In this document: positions 11,095 to 25,800 of the stretch, in pieces | Layout of the letters: every line of letters starts with the position of its first letter | How positions within the stretch are numbered: position 1 is the stretch's first letter | Origin: Rhabditophanes sp. KR3021 | Lineage: Eukaryota; Nematoda; Chromadorea; Rhabditida; Alloionematidae | Length of the DNA stretch: 64,000 nucleotides | Direction of reading: 5' to 3' | Assembly: GCA_963281155.1 (NCBI GenBank) | Contig: CAUJLY010000001.1 | Location: 4,712,001 to 4,776,000 of the forward strand | Notes under the pieces: generated by a model | What the model saw: the letters and a program-made list of their open reading frames with translations, nothing else | Database searches by the model: none | What the model was told of the DNA's origin: nothing | Program-made: the position numbers and the translations under genes

Positions 11095-13556
11095 GCCTAA
11101 ATTTATACAAAATTATTATTGTCAAATCAACAATCTTTTCTTGATTGTAAATTTGTGATATACTATTTTCCAATCTGATTTGTCTCTTCGTTTCAAGATT
11201 TTTTTTCAATTTAAATTCATTTTAATTTGGAAGTAAAAAGCATTTAATATCAAAAATTATATTTACTTTTAACAATATTAATGACTTTGATATTTAGCAA
11301 TTGCATTTTGCTTCAATAGCTTGTTCAAAAGTGTTTACTCAATATTATGTCATATCGCAATACGATAAATTTCATGTGATACAATTCCCATAAAAATGTT
11401 TATCTTATAAAATGTGGTAAAACAAAGTCTTTTAAACATCCATCTGATATTTATTTTGAGAGAATAGATGCAGGGAATTCCTAATCATCATCATTATAGA
11501 TCATTTTTCCCGGAATCGTTATGCTTCCTTGGGTTGATGCTAAGTTGACATAACAATACGTTCATGAATCCATTGTTTGTATTAATTCGACATAAAACAC
11601 TTTACTGACTTATTGTGTTGTATTAGTATTCCATAACAAGACTTTTGTGGTTGAACGAATGTATTAATAATAAATACTTCCTCGGATTGAATATTGTATT
11701 AAGTTTTAATAATACTTCCTTAGAATGGAATGAATTTGGTAATTGGTAATAATAGTTGTACTCATTTTGATAATAATACTTCCTTGGATTGAATGATTGT
11801 GTAATAATTGTATCAAAGGCAAACAAACCAACTAATTACTCGAGTTTTTCATTTATTACCTGCATATATTGTTGGCTTAATCCAACAATAATCATATGAT
11901 GTTAGATAAAAAATCTCTTTAATAATAGGAAGTCTCTTTGAACTAATTATTCGTTTAGCAGCAAGCATAAATGTCACAGTGATAAGAAATCATATGTGTT
12001 AAATTAAAAGTAATGAGAAAAAGTTAGCATATACCACTTCAATAACAATTTAAAATTAATTCCTTTTAATTTTTTACAATGTTATTAATTCTATTGATAG
12101 GTGATTATAAGATTGGTTATATTCAATGTTAAGGGTGCCAAATGTATTTAACATACTACATTCATGTTACTTGATTTATTTCATAACTGCATATATGATT
12201 GTATAATCATCCATTTCGCATAAATGACAACTTGCGATAAAAGGCCCTTTGATTACATCATATTTATGTCTTATAATATTTTTACATGACAACTCATTTT
12301 TTATCTTTTAATTGTTCTATTCAAACATCTATTTAAAACCTCATTTACCACAATTATGTAAATAAATCATATAAATAAACAATTATTATATGATTTTCAG
12401 GAAACAAAACTCTTCATAGTGTAACTTTAATCACGCGAAAAGTGGCTGACTTCTACCAAGTAACTCGGTCTATTTTTTGGGTAAAGATTAATTTGATTTA
12501 TATTTCCACGTTAACTGTTTAGAAGTGCAAAAGGCTTAGACTGAGTAAAAGTTAATTGTTGCAAAAAGACGATCAGAAGCAACTAAACACCAATTGCCCT
12601 ACGTTTTAAGACAATATCATTTAAATGTCGCTACAAGCTTTGTAATCACTGTGAACTATTTGTAATGTTGTTTCCATCAAGAAAACCTTTCTGTGCATAT
12701 CTCGAATAAAAGTACATGCTTTCACCACCAAGCCTATCATTCTTTATTTATTGCTATTATTATCAGTTTATTTTATTTAGATATAGTATTAAAAGCCATG
12801 ATATAATATTAGAATATATTGTTTATATTTAGACACTCTATCATGCCCACCACCTCTATTTGTAATGAGCAAAAAAATTCCTAATGTTATCATCATTTGT
12901 AGCAAGAGGTTAAAAAATTGTTTTGGGAAATGTATACCATATTGAATGTAGAAGTTATTGTCATCACGAGTATTTTAAAGTATGCAACTGTCTTTATCTT
13001 CATATCAATCACTTCCTATTCTTTTTCAGGCTTTAGTCAATATATGTCTGTGATATTTAAAAGAGGAAACAGGTTAATAAAGTATGTATTAGTTAATACC
13101 TATAATGTTTAATCGAGACATTGTCTGTGTCGCGATATCTTTCCATTTACATCCGCTTGCACTTAAGCTCAAACTCCCTTAATCTATTATAAAATACAAA
13201 TTTAAAGCAAAAAGTTGTGTAAATTAATTGCATCCTTTTCCGTCCTGTAAATAATACAAACGATATAAATGATATAATTGTATTTTTGTAATATGTATTT
13301 ATATTTTAGAACACAATATTTATTAACTTGAATGCTAGATAGTGTATTGAAAAGGATCTCTACAAAACTGCTGGACGAAAATTATTAGTTAGAGGAGAAA
13401 GTCGTTTGTTATATTTAATTGGAGTCTTTCAATTTAAATACCTTGTTTTTGAAGAAATAATCTATTCAAGTTACGGGTGACTAGTTGTCTTATAAGCTTA
13501 ATAACTGCCAAATTAAAATTACGTAATAAAAAATTGGACATCATAATAAAAAGAAG
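11095..13556. other. Intergenic, arginine kinase to GCN2
   Basis: About 2.5 kb of very AT-rich sequence between divergent genes. A 64-codon open frame near 12918 shows no recognisable family and is hydrophobic by composition only. The one structured part is the short degenerate repeat at 11660-11800, listed separately. Confidence 0.45.
11660..11800. repeat. Degenerate short tandem repeat
   Basis: Three spaced copies of a 20-odd-base unit close to AATACTTCCTTGGATTGAAT occur near 11671, 11709 and 11771, with an outlying partial match (GCTTCCTTGGGTTGA) near 11523. Spacing is 40-60 bases and not exact. No coding role is seen. Confidence 0.45.
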
Positions 13557-16500
13557 ATGGTTAGTGAGTCAAGAAATGGAAACGAAATGAATGTGTCTGG
13601 TATCGCCGCTCAATATCCAGAGAATGTCAAAATCCAAAATGATGAAAAGTTGTGCATACAATCTATTTTCGAGATGGAAGATGTTATTTGCAAGACTGAG
13701 ACAGCATGGAAAACATGGCAGCCTTTAGAACTTAAAATCAAACTGTTTCCGACTCAGGGTATGAGTAAATTTGGAGGTGATGATGATACCCCCAACAACC
13801 ACACAAAAATAGTTGGGCAAGAAAACAGCAAAATCTCCATTGTTTTGGAAGTGACATGCAGCTTCACGTATCCTAATTCGTAACTTTTTCCCTTAAAGTG
13901 TCATTTTATTCTTGTTTTCAGTGTTCCTACAATCAATTTGGTGAAGCCGTGTGGAATTAAACCTGAGGATATAACAAAATTGAAAAATGAGTTACTTGAA
14001 CTGGCTAACAGCAAGCTTGGGTCGGCAATGTGCGATGACCTAATTCAATATGTTCGAGCCTTTTTATACAAAATTAAGAGTCCGTTGCCAAGTAATTTAC
14101 ACGAAGGTATGTTGAAGACAAATGCTGAAAAGAAAAAACAAATTCAAAGACAGCGTAGTATCAGTGAAAGGCGGGAGCATTTGGAAATTGAAGAGGAGAC
14201 TTTGCGAAGGACTGAGATTGAAAATCGTAGAAAGGAAGAACGTAAGCTTGAGGAAAAGAAGAAGTTGGAAATAAAGCTTAAAATTGAGAAAATGAACGGC
14301 GTTGGGGAAGGTGAGATTATTTTGTGCCTAGATAATGAAAAAAGGAGATTTTATAAGGAAAAGGGTGATGCCGAAAAGGGATCGTATACCGGTAGAAAAT
14401 TAAGCAACTACATGAAGGAATTTATCGTGGTAGATCAAACAACTCATGTCCTTGTTAATGAGTGGAATTTCGAATGGAAGGATAAGAAGAAGACAAGTGT
14501 GCAAAATATTAAGAAATCGGGTAATGCATTGTCTCCATCAAGTCCTTCTATCAATTCATCAAATGAGTTCAAAGGCTTTCTCCAAGAGTTAGATTCTTTC
14601 ATTCATAATGCCAAGGCTGCTTTAAGGTCTTCTGAAAAAATTGACCAGTCATGTTATCGCTACGTATTTATTGACAAACAGATACTGATATCAAACCCTC
14701 AACATCTTAGTATTCGAATCTTAGTTGGACAAGAAATAGAAAAAAATGACCGTCCTCTATCTGATGTTTTGCAAAATCCAAAGGATAATCTACCTTCTAA
14801 CACTTACATTCCAAGAATATGCTGTCAGTCTGTGTGTGCTTTGACTTGGCTGCATTCTCTTAAATTAGCCCATGGAAAATTAGGCCTTGACAGCATTTGG
14901 TTGTCAAAGAAGAACACCTTCAAAATTGGAGACTACTTTGTGTTAGGGGGATTGTTAAAGTATGGAAATCAATGGGATAAAATTATTAATTCGATGAATG
15001 ATGGCAAAACTAAATTTGATTTCAAAAATCCGATCGAAGGGTTTAACAAAAATTTTGAAGGTGCTAAGATTCGTCAGAACGATCTCGTCGATTTGGGGAA
15101 TATTCTTAGAAACAATTTGAAACTTTTCAAAGAAAAGAACTGGGTTGTCTCTTCGCTAAAAGATCCCGAGTTTGAAAATTCGCTCAATGATTTCATCGAC
15201 ACCTGTTTAAACAAGAAAAGTTTGATTGAAGATTTGGTTGATCATAGTTTCCTAAATCACAATTTGATTACACTACCAGCTAGCTGCTTTCCAACAGCAA
15301 CTGGAAAGCTGTTGCACTACCTTACACATATAGAGTGCGAAAGGGTGAAAAAAGAATTTATTGTGTCAGATTATCTAGGATCGGGCGCGTTTGGTATTGC
15401 CATTGCTGCTTACAACAAAGTAGATGGCAACACATATGCCCTGAAAATAGTTCCTATGATGATGTCAAAAAGCATGCATAAAAAGATCTTGTCCGAAGCA
15501 TTTATTTTCTCCAAGATCCACAACCATCCTAATCTCGTTAAATATCATCAAGCTTGGATTTCAAGATCTGACAGTTATCATGATTATCTGAAAAAAAATA
15601 ATCTATTAGATCCAACTCTGAAAAACGAAAGTTTGGATTACAAAAATTGTTTCAAAATCGATGATGTCGCAGAAGATTCAGAAGATTCAGAAGAGTACGA
15701 CCCTTCGTTTGCAAATCCTGTCAATGAGCTATCTTCTTCTGAAGATGATGATTACAACTATGTATCTTACAAAAATAGTAAGAACAAAAAAAAAGGTTCG
15801 GGAAAATGTGTAAGTTCTTCTGGCAATACTACTGATAGAAAAATATCAAAAGTAGTATTTCAAAGAGACACCAAATTTTCAATTTCTTCTGATGACGGCC
15901 ATCGCTCAAAGAATGACGATCTATCTTCGGATGAAGACGATATAATGTTTGAAAGCAGTCCCTCTGAAAATAACGAAGATCGAATTTCAATGAAATCAAG
16001 CTTTGATCATTCCTTTGCTTCAAAAGAATTTGATAAGCAAAAATCAGTTAAAAACTCACAAGACAATGATGGATCGGATGAAGAACACTCAGACTGCGAT
16101 GAATTTGAAGGATACTGCGAATTTTCAGATGAAGAACATATCGTTGATGAAGCAAACGAGGACTTGAGTAAGAGAGAAGTTAAGTTATTCATTATTCAGA
16201 TGGAATATTGCCCTAATTCAACTTTACGTGCCTTAATTGATTCAGGAAATTTGTCGACAAACGTTAACGAGATCTGGAGAATTTTCAGAGAAATCGCTGA
16301 TGGCCTTTCCTACCTCCACAACCAAGGCTTTATACATAGAGACATAAAACCGATGAATATTTTCCTTTCTTCAGGAAACAAGATCAAGATTGGGGATTTC
16401 GGTTTGGCGGCTATTAACGTTTATGGACAACGCCTAAAATACCGAGATGACGTTACCAAAGACGGAAGTTGCTTACACTTAAGCAATGACAAATCAAACG

Positions 16501-19144
16501 ATCTTACCAAAGAAATAGGAACTGCCAGTTATGTAGCCCCTGAATTAGTATCAGCTGTGTCAAATAGGTCCTACACCTCCAAGATAGATGTCTACTCGAC
16601 CGGAATTGTTCTTTTTGAAATGTTTTATACACCACTTCCGCAGGGGATGGAAAGAGTGCTCAAGATTACCGCAATGCGGAAAAGAGAGTTTCCAAGCGAT
16701 TTTGGTGTTGATCTAGCTAAGCACCAAATAGAAGCAGCAAAGACTATCATAGACTTGATGCTCCAGGAAGATCCGGCAAATAGACCAGATATTGATGAAA
16801 TACTCCACCATGATTTACTTCCAAAAGGGCACACTGAAAATTCATTCCAAATGACATTAAAAGAAGTTCTTAATTCAGGTGAAAAGACTAGATTTAGTGG
16901 AGGTGTACGATTCTTCAAAACACCATCTAAGGAAGAAGATGGCGACGACAAACTGAATATTCTAAAATCTCAAAAATCTCTTGTTGAGAATGAAAATCCA
17001 AATAATAAGAGTTATGTGTACAAGGCTATATTTGAAACTGAATCTTCCTTTGCAAGAAAATTCTTATTTGATGAAGCAATTTGTAAGTCAAACTTTAAAA
17101 ATAGAGACCAGAGGCTGATTGAATACATCAAAACAAAAATGGTCGAAATACTTCAACTACATGCCTATGAAGACTTCAAATCCCACACTTTATTACCAGA
17201 AGATGCCTTCGCAAAGAAGAATAATAGTCAAAGGGATACTACGTATAAAGTTGTTGATAGAAATGGGTTACTACTCACGTTACCATCAGATTTAAGAAGG
17301 AACTTTGTAAGAATTTGCGCTCGCAGTGGAATCATTTCGAAAAAACGATATGATTTTGGCAAAGTCTTTTATTCACAAAATGAGTTGTCCGGAGAACACC
17401 CGATAGAAAAGATAAATCTAGCTATCGATGTTGTTAATGAAATTAGTAGTGCAGCTGCCAACACAGCCGAATTTTTGTACTTAATTTCCAACTTGACAAA
17501 GAAAATTCCTATGTTAAGCCATTTAAAGTGTAGCATCAGAATTGGAGATATCAGATTATTTAGGTAATTTAACCGTTTTTACAACTCTCTATCCATTAAT
17601 GCCAACTTTTCAGAGTCTTTTGCAAACATAACGGCATAAACAACGAACAAGTGATAAATGCAATTCAAAAAGCTTTTGTCGACATTTCAGTTCTAACCAA
17701 GCCTGTATCTTTTGAGGAGAAAACTAAACGAATTAGTGCTGCAGCCCGTGGATTACAAAAGAATGTGATCTTGTCATTTTTGAAACAACTAGAATCATGC
17801 ACAAATTTAGAAACATTGCGTAGAAATGTGATGAAATTTATATCCCGATCCCAAAACGCTGAAGTACAAGAACAAGCTACAGATGTCATGAAGGACTTTG
17901 ATGCCATAAATAAGGTTTTGACAGTATTTTGCCCTCCAAATACTTTAGACCCAGCTAAAATGATTTCCATAACATATGATCCATCATTACTAATCAAACC
18001 AGAAATCTACAATTCATCACTTATTTGTCTAGTGACTTTAGATGTACCTACTAATAAAGGGACTCGTAAGATGAAGCAAATTCACATTGCAGCCGGTGGG
18101 CGATATGATGCTTACTTGCAAGATCAGCGTCAAGGCAAGGATAAAAAAACGTTTGATAATCCAATTTTCGGACTAGGATGTTCAGTTGACATTTCAAAGA
18201 TAGCAAGTATTATTACAAATTATATGAAAGTCAATGAAATTCCAATGCCTTCTGCTTCCACTTACGTAGCAATTAGAGAAAGTCATTTGTACATGGAAAT
18301 ATTTAAGCTGCTTGGGATGCTCTGGAAGACTGGAATTTCAGCAACCTACTCAGACAAAGCTATTATCATGGATGCTGGGTTAGAATATTGCCGGAAAAAC
18401 GGTATAATAAACTTTTTATTCATAACAGACGTTGATTTGGTTTTACACAATATACTGGAGAATCTAGAACATGGAAAAGACACGGCAGATTTATATTCGA
18501 CAGTAACAAAGAAAATGTCTTTTGATGATGCTGTGAATGATATTTCATATGGCCGTGAGTATTCTTTTGATTGTCTAGAGACGATTTCGTCTTCTATGAC
18601 ACTTTCAAATATAGCATCTTCACAAGGTTCTACACGTAGAAGAGTAAGATCAAGAAATGATTCCTGTAATGGAGAACGTGGAGCAGATAAAATTGTTTCC
18701 AGCGTTGGCTTAGAAAGAAATTCGAATGTTCAGTGTGGAACACCAGGAAATGCTACATTTTCGTCGAATACAAACATCACATATGCATGTCAAGAAAAAC
18801 TTAGTCATGCAGCGAAGAAGAAAGCTGAAAATTGGGCACGAAACAATTTAAGTGATATCGTTTCAAACTTTAGCGCCAAAAAAATGGTTACAGTTATCCT
18901 AAGTGATGTTTCTACGGATATTCTTAGATCAATTGCTATAAACATTGACGTGAATATGGCAGCTGATCACTACGATCAAATAATTAGTGATTTGCTTAAA
19001 GAACCTGGAAACAGTAAATACAAAAATAGCGTCAATGCAATTAATATTGAAATGAAGAAATTGTTATTTAGCCCCCATTCTTTCAAAAATGTTATTATTT
19101 TGTGCACGACAGTTGATGAAAAGTTTTACAAAGTACTGATTTAA
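13557..19144 (+). CDS. gcn-2: eIF2-alpha kinase GCN2
   Basis: Three exons, 13557-13879, 13922-17563 and 17614-19144, in phase, about 1831 residues. An N-terminal RWD-type domain (residues 1-170, for GCN1 binding) is followed by a charged coiled region rich in E/R/K. Next comes a degenerate kinase-like domain (about 330-570) without catalytic motifs. The active kinase has a glycine loop GSGAFG near 593, the ATP Lys in YALKIV near 614, HRDIKPMN near 912 and DFGLAA near 930. An acidic Ser-rich insert of about 200 residues splits its N-lobe. After it lie a HisRS-like domain (DRNGLLLTLPSDLRRNF; IAAGGRYDAYL) and a C-terminal dimerisation/ribosome domain. The order is diagnostic of GCN2, which phosphorylates eIF2-alpha when uncharged tRNA accumulates. 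It is longer than human GCN2 (about 1650) because of the insert. Confidence 0.95.
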
Positions 19145-22100
19145 TGATATATCTGTATGCATATAAAGACATGTGTTTCAAACAATTTATAGGAGTATGC
19201 AATATTCAGAATTTAAACTATTTTTGGCAAAAACGATTTTTCACGTCAATCATCAAACATTCCTACTTTAATTTATTGCATTTCAATATTAATAATTTAT
19301 TTTTTCATCTATTTTAACAATACTGTGGTAGTTATTCACTCTGTTTTATCCTACTAACTGATTAATATACTTATTTATTAGCTTCAAACTTGATAAACAT
19401 TTGTCTTGTTTGTATTAATCAAGTACTTTGTAAATAAAATATTTTTTACATCACTTTCTTTTTTTATTCCAAAATGTTATGCATAAATTACATTACAAAT
19501 ATTACGAATATTCACGAGCAAAATTACTATCACAATTTAAATCTTCCTCGTGTTTTTATAATATCAGAGGAATAAATTACCATAATATGGCGTGGTCATG
19601 CTATATCTTGAATTCGGGGTTCTTTAAAATCAAATAGAGCTTCCGCTTCCTTTTATAGCTTAGCACAAAAATTAAAGGTTTATTAATAACGAAAAATCCT
19701 AAATTTTTGCATTTTTAAATGTTTAGTCACCAATATAAAATATTCCCGAATCTTTCAATTTTGATGTTACGACTAATATCTATACATATTCATGTATTCA
19801 AAGGCATTGGCTTTCAATCTGTGTAGAAATATATTTATTATGTATCATTTCCAAATAACTTCTTATATTTAAACTTTTTAGTAGTAAAAAAAGTGGTGAG
19901 GTCAAGAAAAATTGCTCAAAGTAATTTGTAGTTGTGAATGCTTAATACTATCCTTTTCATTAATTATTGAATATTTCTGTTCATGTCATTAATTTTATTC
20001 ATTCAGACAAAAGGAGGTAAGACAATATTTCCGAGGACTTTATATTGCTCATAAAGCATAATCATCAACTTTGTTATCCACTGCAATTGAATCCATTTCA
20101 TTGCATACTTGGAAAAAATGATTTAGGCATGGTTATTTAAAAAAGTACGATTTAATATTATTTGGGATCATCCAGGCAAACAATATTTTTTTCATTTTCA
20201 ATAACAAACCATTTAATAAAAATTGGTAAATACATTTTAAAGTTTCACTACTTTCCAAGAAACATTATCTTTGTTTTTGAAACCTTTAAACTTTTTTAAG
20301 TTAATTGAAAACATCTTTTTTGCCAATATGTAAGTAAACTACATTCTTCTCTTGTGTCCAAGAAAAGTCGAAAGTTAGTGGACATATTAAAATTTGCAGC
20401 CTATTATATCATTTTATTTTCCGTAACTAGACACCTTTTAAGAATATCATTTTCAACATTTACTTTTCATAATTTTTATTTGACTAACAAGACGCTTTAT
20501 CTTAGTTGAATTAATCTTTTTACTGTAATATTTAGCAATATTTTTACCTGGTAATACTTTAAAATTATATAAAATCAAATTATCATGATATGTTCTTTTT
20601 TAACTTTCAAAAAATCAAATACATGAAATAACTACTCTTAAAAACTTCATGAAAATTAAATAATTACAATCTGTAGGTTTTGAATTACATTAATCGACTT
20701 AAATTTTATTATTACAATCATAAGTTGTATAAAATGATGTGTTGGTGTATATTAATTAGCGACAATTTTGTATAAAGATTGCATTAAGTATTTCTCTGCT
20801 TTTGAATAATACATAAGCATTTAATTATGATGATTCTTTAATAAATCCAAAATTTGTAGAATTACTAAATATTTAAGAGATGCGCAGGGTGTTTCAAGGA
20901 TTGCTATCATTTGCCTGACTAATAAATATTGATATGTAAAAAACTTATTACAATACAAACAGATTATAATGCATTATGTTTAAGGGAAAAGTAATTCAGA
21001 ATTAAGAAAAGTAATTCAAAATTAAGAAAAGTAATTTCTGGCGTGCCATTTGATTAATCTTTATTTAATTACTTGGCATCATTGTTTTTATATGAAATGT
21101 GGGCACTGATGCAATTTCATGATAAGGTCTCATTATTTCTGTTAACACGTATTCGAAGTTGGTGCAATTTGATGGTTAATTGATACAAATTGTACAAATA
21201 TTATCCTATCCTAATTCTATGAGTTTTGATGGTCTCGTAATTAGTATGTAGTTTGGAACTAAAATCATTCTGTTATTGTTTAAAGTATTGGAATGTTTTA
21301 TATTTTGTCAATAGTATCTTAAAGTGGCTTTTAAGTGATTTTGGATGAAATGATAAATACAATTAACTTGTATTTCAAATTACCTTAAAAGTGCTTCCAT
21401 AACTTTACTTCCTTTCTGTTTTATTAATTCCTAAAATTCAAATGAGGACATGGTTCATTCTTTTGTTTTGACTAAAGTGTATTTCTGCTCATGCCAACTA
21501 ATTTTTCCCGTTTTTAAGGAATCAACTAATATAAGTATTATAAATATTACTAATACAACTATTAACAATAAAAGCGTTGCTAATATACGGATTTTACTTT
21601 TTATGAACCATTCATTTCCAATTTTTTAATATTATCATGGAATTATTTGGTCACTTAAATATAGTGTCAATACTTATCGTTTACTTTTGTAATTCAAATT
21701 CATATATGTTTATCTATCTTTAAGTGTCTAAAAAATAGTTGGTTAAAGACAATTCAATATTTGTATTTTCATAACTTTGAGCCAGATACATACAATAACA
21801 AAAATATTAATCACAGTGATACGTTCGAATTGATAAGTATAGGAAGTTATAACAAATATCTGGAATTGGTTTCGTTAGAACATTTAAACATATGCTTTTA
21901 AAATGTTTTTGAATAAACATATGTTTTTGGATGATCTGAGTGCTATAATATTGAGCTGAATATATTTATACTGTTTAAAAGCTGATAAAATTCACGTTTA
22001 CTTTTGGATTGAAATTTTCTTGTCCCTAAATAAGAGCGAAGTGTATTTAGTCTTCGTGTAAAATTCCAAATTTATCTACTCACAATTAATTAACTTATTG

Positions 22101-22828
22101 ATAATTAAGACTAAGACGCAGCAACTTGTATTTGGTTGTTTAAAAATAATTCACAATTTTTACACGACTACCTCTTTGCTAAGGCTAGTTAATACAAAAA
22201 GATGCCAGTTTTATTCATACGGAATGTGTTCATAATGACATCAGATTTTGGTTAATGCTGGGTTGATGAGAAGATGACAAAGCACCTAAAAATAAAGTAA
22301 AATAATGTAAAATAAAGAGATAAGTTTGTAGTAGAGGGAATGTTTTGGATATGATGAATAAGTTGTGCCAAACCAAATAAATGTTTAAGGTGTAAGAGGG
22401 TTTACTTGATAAACTAAAAAAGAGCGTGTTTAGGGCACATTTTTTGGGTTCTAAGGGAAAGTTTAGATTATTTTAAATCATTTAAAACTAGTTAAAATAC
22501 CATATGTTTATTTAAAAAACAATTGTTTACAGTCCAACATAAACAATCAGTTTTAATTAAAAGACAAGACGTGGTTCAAAAATAGACATTTTTCTGATTT
22601 CACTCTTCTTTTGAATGTATTATATTTTTGGCAATGTTTTTTAGACTAATTTCATTTGTTTTATCAACGTTCCTATAATGAAAATTCTTTATATAACTTA
22701 TTTTAAGAACAATACTTACTGAAAGACTATTTTATGATAACTAATTCTATTAAACCAAGTTTATTACCAGCATACTTATTCTGATATTAGTATTAATTTA
22801 GACACATATTATCTTATATAAAAGAACC
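19145..22828. other. Intergenic, GCN2 to globin
   Basis: About 3.7 kb with no open frame I can support and no recognisable RNA gene. It is very AT-rich. The only structure seen is a short tandem repeat at 20985-21036. It probably contains the distal control region of the globin gene, whose first exon starts at 22829. Confidence 0.5.
20985..21036. repeat. 18-base tandem repeat, about three copies
   Basis: The unit AAAAGTAATTCAGAATTAAG is repeated almost exactly: two full units and a third that begins AAAAGTAATTTC. No link to a gene is apparent. Confidence 0.6.
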
Positions 22829-25800
22829 ATGTTTTTAATTTCCAAAATAGTTCGGGGTAGACGATTGCTCCATGAGTTAGAAGCTGCCCAAGCCGCTCAA
22901 AAAATCAAAGATGATAAAGAAGCACATGAAAATACAGATGAAATAGAAGATTATGAAGAACGAGTGAAACCCCGAAGCAATTCCAAAGGAGCAAATGAAA
23001 TAAATCGGGCCCGATCATCTAAGAAAAAGTAAGTTATTTTAATAAACTAAAAGTATTCCTAACTATTTTAAAGACAAAAATCAATTATTTAATTTAAATG
23101 TCTTCTTATTGTTAAAAGTAACGTTTTTGGAATGAGATTAAACCTGGGATTGATGTAATAAATATGACTGCATAACGAAAATAATTCCGATAAAGCATTT
23201 CCGAAAATATATCCTAATCATTTTATTAAATCTCCTATTCATCCTCGATTGCTTTCAATAAAATTCATTTTTTGAAAAAGATAAAAAAGTATCATATAAT
23301 AAAAATGAATGTCAGCGGTGTAAATTACGTATACATATAATATTTATGTTTGAGAGTGCAATTTGGTAAATTTAAACTGCTCTTCTTTATTTCGGCGATT
23401 GTCTTGATATCATTTTTTAGTTCCAGTTTGTTTATTGATATATTATGACACTTCTAAGTCTTATTAACAACAATTTTAAATCAAAAAGACATTCAACTCT
23501 TTTAAACCTCGAGTATATATACATTTTTTGAACACTATTATGCAACGTATAAATATTCTAAACTATTCTCCACGGCATAATTCAACCACTACCCAATCCT
23601 AAGATTTAAAAGTATCTAAGAAAAGATAATACTTATTCTTGGTGTCAATAAAATCTAATAGACCTAAAGATAGACAGTTAATACTTCCCTTTTGATTATA
23701 GCTTATTCAGCTGTTCAACGTTTTCTTCAATACTTCTATTTTTATGTTTATCTTTGTATTTTTTATTCAGGAAGCATCATCATTTTAAACCTTAATATGT
23801 TGTTTTTAAAAGCAAGATATTAATGTAAATAAGCAAAACATTAATATAAATAAGCAATACATTTTACTGATGATTAAGAAATTGTCACTTTTTTATTTTC
23901 AAATGTTATGGTTTTAATGCAAATACTTATTTAATTTAATTGACACCGCTAAGTTATTTTTGCCTTTTAGAATATAAAAAAGTTTACTTTCTTTAACAAA
24001 GTATACATTTTTGTAAAGAATGACTATCAGCTTCAAAATATTATCAATTAACATCTTGCCTCCATATATGTATAATCCATTAAGTTTTATGTATCGTTGA
24101 CGTAAGTGATTTCAGACATTATTGTTTTGAAAAAACTTATCACAGAGATTAAAAAGATGTTCTGTGCATGCATGCGCTTTAAAAACGATTCAAAGTATAA
24201 ATATGTAGGAAAATCTTTTAAAATTACGTTTTTTACGTAATATCTCCAATTTAAGGGGTTTAAAATTTAGTTTTCAAAGAACATTTTCGATTTGCCACAT
24301 ATAATTTCTTTTGAAAGACACTTTCCCCATTTAATTAACAAGATTATTTCTTGTTCAAAATATTATTAATGTTCGTCAGTTTTGTAAAGATTAAATAGAT
24401 TCAAAACATCTTTTCGCACATATATAAAAAGTATACAAACTAAATTTGATGATAGCAATTTGAAAATTCGTTTATTATTAACGCATCACTTCTATGGTTC
24501 TATTAAACTTCCACAATTACCATTTACATTTCATTCCACCAACGTTATTTGGAAACTATATAATGAAAATTTAAAAAGTACAAACTTTATTAAATCATAC
24601 GTATCCCTTCGTTGTTAAATATTGTTGGTGAACATTTACCTATCTATCCCTCTATTACCTATTATTTTCAGTGATATGCCCTCTCCCGTTTTAAATTCAC
24701 CCAAAGGTTATTACCTTGAGTCGTGCAATAAGTCCTTGTCTGCTTCAAACACACCTAGATCAAAAACGCCTCGTAATTCTGTCAAAGTAAAAAGAACTCC
24801 CTCAAAAAGAAGAAAGAATACTGTGGCATGTGATGACACCAAAAAGTCAGTTTTTATCCATTAAAGCTTTTAAACTTATCCTAATATCTAACTTGAATAG
24901 AAATATCGTTGATTTGACAAACACGTACTTTAGTTGTGACATTCTTAATAGTCACCTCCACAGTCCTAATATAATTTTACTTTAGAAAAAACGGCAAACA
25001 TGAATTGGATGATTCGGAAGGAATTGCAATAAGAAGAACCTCTTCAATGCCAAGTGTATGTGATGACATTTTAGCAGGTAGTAAATTATTCATTTAGCTA
25101 AATATAATTATTTCAGTTAAAAATATTCACTATGATTATGACTCCAAATTGAATCGTTTACAAAAACGTGCATTAAGGTTTACCTGGCATCGTTTATTAA
25201 CAAAAAATGGTGGGAAAAGGTCTGTGAAATATGGCAAACTTTATTAAAAATGGGTTTAAAAATTATAATGAAAGATATGAATATAATAATTTAGGAGAAT
25301 TAAGTAGCTACTTTCTTAGGGGAACACGGTCATTAGCATCCAAAGAGTCTTGAAATATCAGCTCTGCGACCTCGTCATTTCTTTCAGGGAACATCTGGTA
25401 GACAATTTCAAGGGAAGGATTGTCAGAGTCACAGTTAGTATTCTCATCCCTCAAGTAGTCGCTAAGGATTGCTTCGACATTGCCAGCAAGTTCTTCTGTA
25501 ACATAAGACTTATACAATCATTTCTTGACCAGCATTGAAGACTCTATGCACAGATGATTGTTTGGTCATTAGCATAAATAACACCATAATTGGGTGCAAT
25601 GTTCAAGCAACTGAAATTAATGAATAATAAAATCAAATTAGTGCTTAAACATGATGACACGTAAAATGCTTTTCAGCTATATTCATATTTTGAATGTGCA
25701 AAATATTAAAGAACAGTTGGTGTACACTCACCGCAGTTCGGACAATTATTAAAAAATATAAAAGTTTATTTCGTTTAAATTACTAATAAAAAAGTTTAGA

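Noticed and set aside
12918..13112. 64-codon hydrophobic open frame
   Set aside because: AT-rich codons give Ile/Phe-rich frames by chance; no family, no splice context.
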